NCBI GenBank assembly: GCA_025964635.1
Contig: JAOPYP010000494.1
Coordinates: 1-5,476 of the forward strand
Direction of reading: 5' to 3'
Source: Actinomycetes bacterium
GTDB taxonomy: Bacteria; Actinomycetota; Actinomycetes; Streptosporangiales; Streptosporangiaceae
Length of the DNA: 5,476 nucleotides
The notes under the pieces are model-generated. The model had not been told where the DNA came from. It saw only the letters and a list, made by a program, of their open reading frames with translations, and made no database searches. The position numbers and the translations under genes are program-made. Of this stretch, positions 4,385-5,476 are shown piece by piece (within the stretch, counting starts at the first letter, position 1; each line of letters starts with the position of its first letter).

Positions 4385-5476
4385 ATGCGGATACTGGGTG
4401 CTGTGCCTGCCGACCGCGCGCCCGCCGACCCCGTGCCGACCAACGCCGTGCCGACCGACCCCGTGCCGACCAACCCCGTGCCGACCGGCCCCGTGCCGCC
4501 CGGCCCCCCGCCGCCCGGTCCCGTGACCTCCCTGCGCGAGATCGCATTCCAGCTCGAACGGGCCGGGGCCCCCACCTACCGGGTGCGGGCCTTCCGGCGG
4601 GCCGCGCAGGTGGTGGCCGAGCTGCCCGCGGGCGAGCTGGAGCGCCGGCTGGGCGACGGCTCCTTGCGCACGCTGAACGGGATCGGCGAGGTTACGGCCG
4701 AGGTCATCACGCAGGCCGCGGCCAGCCAGCAGCCGGCGTACCTGACCCGGCTGCTGGAGGAGCACGGCGGGCCGCTCGCGGCCTCGGCCATGCGCGCGGC
4801 GCTGCGCGGCGACTGCCACACGCACTCGGACTGGTCCGACGGCGGCAGCCCGCCCGGCGAGATGGCCGAGGCGGCCCGGGCGCTGGGCCACGAATGGATC
4901 GCGCTGACCGACCACTCACCCCGGCTCACCGTGGCCAGCGGGCTGTCCCCCGAGCGCCTGGAGGCGCAGCTGGCTCTGGTCAGCCGGCTCAACCAGGAAC
5001 TCGCCCCGTTCCGCATCCTGACCGGCATCGAGGTCGACATCCTGGACGACGGCTCGCTGGACCAGCAGGAGGACCTGCTCGCCCGGCTCGACGTGGTGGT
5101 GGCCAGCGTGCACTCCAAGCTGCGGATGCCCGCCGGCCCGATGACCGCGCGGATGGTGACCGCGGTCTCCAACCCGCACGTTGACGTGCTGGGGCACTGC
5201 ACCGGCCGGCTGCTGTCCGGGCGGGGCGGACGGGGGCGCCCGGAATCGGAGTTCGATCCGGCAGCAGTGTTCGGGGCCTGCCGCGAGCACGGCGTCGCGG
5301 TCGAGATCAACTGCCGCCCAGAACGCCGGGACCCGCCGGGCCGGCTCCTCCGCCTGGCCGCCGAGACGGGGTGCCTGTTCTCCATCGACACCGACGCGCA
5401 CGCGCCCGGCCAGCTCGACTGGCTCGAAAACGGCTGCGTCCGGGCCGAGCGCTACGGCATCACCGCGGACCGCGTC
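4385..5476 (+). CDS. PolX-like HhH plus PHP-domain phosphoesterase (3' end beyond window)
   Basis: At least 364 residues are visible. After a Pro-rich repeat leader (residues 9-48), residues 50-115 match the N-terminal helix-hairpin-helix region of family X DNA polymerases (REIAFQLERAG, TYRVRAFRRAAQVV, then the hairpin LNGIGEVTAEVI at 97-108). The PHP metallo-phosphoesterase domain starts at residue 143. All its metal ligands are present: His145 and His147 (DCHTHSDWSDG), Asp152, His177 (ALTDHSP), Glu216 (GIEVDI), His243 (ASVHSKL), His271 (VLGHCTGRL), Asp337 and His339 (SIDTDAHAP). The polymerase palm and fingers of true PolX are absent, so expect a nuclease or phosphatase rather than a polymerase. 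Probably only some 20-25 residues are missing at the window end. Start choice is open: ATG4385 has no Shine-Dalgarno; GTG4403 lies 7 nt after GATACT and could be leaderless; GTG4523 begins at the conserved part. Confidence 0.9.
   Translation, partial: MRILGAVPADRAPADPVPTNAVPTDPVPTNPVPTGPVPPGPPPPGPVTSLREIAFQLERAGAPTYRVRAFRRAAQVVAELPAGELERRLGDGSLRTLNGIGEVTAEVITQAAASQQPAYLTRLLEEHGGPLAASAMRAALRGDCHTHSDWSDGGSPPGEMAEAARALGHEWIALTDHSPRLTVASGLSPERLEAQLALVSRLNQELAPFRILTGIEVDILDDGSLDQQEDLLARLDVVVASVHSKLRMPAGPMTARMVTAVSNPHVDVLGHCTGRLLSGRGGRGRPESEFDPAAVFGACREHGVAVEINCRPERRDPPGRLLRLAAETGCLFSIDTDAHAPGQLDWLENGCVRAERYGITADRV
4390..4403 (+). promoter_or_regulatory. Candidate -10 for leaderless transcription of the PHP gene
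   Basis: GATACT (4390-4395) ends 7 nt before an in-frame GTG at 4403-4405, the spacing expected when transcription begins on the start codon. The complementary strand reads CAGTAT over nearly the same bases and could be a -10 for the divergent reductase gene. No -35 is evident for either, so this is tentative. Confidence 0.28.
4409..4528 (+). repeat. 15-bp minisatellite, eight units, at the 5' end of the PHP gene
   Basis: Eight head-to-tail 15-bp units run from 4409, with consensus ACCGACCCCGTGCCG. Units 2 to 6 (4424-4498) are nearly identical and the outer ones decayed. In the PHP frame they encode the pentapeptide (T/A/P)(D/N/G)PVP, a flexible Pro-rich leader. Most units hold an in-frame GTG (4433, 4448, 4463, 4478, 4493, 4523). 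The other frames of this stretch give Cys-Arg-Pro or Gly-Thr-Gly repeats that are mere by-products. Confidence 0.85.

Noticed and set aside
4303..4575. Minus-strand Gly-Thr-Gly-Val repeat protein and the plus-strand Cys-Arg-Pro-Thr-Pro frame at 4317-4526
   Set aside because: Both are other-frame readings of the 15-bp minisatellite; the PHP frame continues into a conserved protein and explains the region.
4576..5391. Minus-strand open frame of 271 codons opposite the PHP gene
   Set aside because: Ser/Arg-rich antisense frame; the plus strand holds every PHP metal ligand.
1..5476. CRISPR arrays, tRNA or rRNA genes, insertion sequences, toxin-antitoxin or defence islands
   Set aside because: I found no regularly spaced identical repeats with unique spacers, no tRNA-like cloverleaf ends, no transposase motifs or terminal inverted repeats, and no defence-family domains.

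Overview
The window is very GC-rich DNA with tightly packed genes, GTG starts beside ATG starts, and several genes that lack a Shine-Dalgarno sequence but carry a -10-like hexamer just before the start codon. Together with a DUF1707 protein, which is an actinobacterial family, this points to an actinomycete (Actinomycetota). I cannot place it to genus from sequence alone.

Layout from left to right. (a) Positions 1-24 may be the first eight codons of a minus-strand gene whose body lies outside the window; 25-243 holds no gene I can support. (b) 244-645 (+) is a small VOC/glyoxalase-fold protein with a short 15-bp tandem repeat at its 3' end. (c) 693-1370 (+) is a DUF1707 protein, probably read from a leaderless transcript. 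(d) 1377-2267 (-) is a LysR-type regulator, convergent with the DUF1707 gene and separated from it by 6 bp. (e) 2430-2792 (+) is a small SnoaL/NTF2-like protein divergent from the LysR gene. The 162-bp gap between them contains the only AT-rich patch in the window and a T-N11-A dyad that fits a LysR box. (f) From 2986 (+) there is a hotdog-fold thioesterase-like gene preceded by three degenerate repeats. Its domain ends near 3440 but the frame has no stop there and stays open to 4383, antisense to the next gene. (g) 3445-4281 (-) is a complete aldo/keto reductase with all four catalytic residues. (h) 4385-5476 (+, cut by the window end) is a PolX-like HhH-plus-PHP phosphoesterase with a 15-bp minisatellite at its N-terminus.

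The genes alternate in orientation, so they do not form one operon. The only functional pairing the layout supports is LysR regulator with SnoaL-like protein, in the usual divergent regulator-target arrangement. The VOC protein, thioesterase, reductase and PHP protein look like ordinary accessory metabolic or DNA-processing genes that happen to be neighbours.

I looked for a novel system and did not find a convincing one. The points most worth a second look are the missing stop of the thioesterase gene over the convergent reductase, the start-codon-bearing minisatellite of the PHP gene, the LysR-box/promoter overlap, and the repeats upstream of the thioesterase gene.
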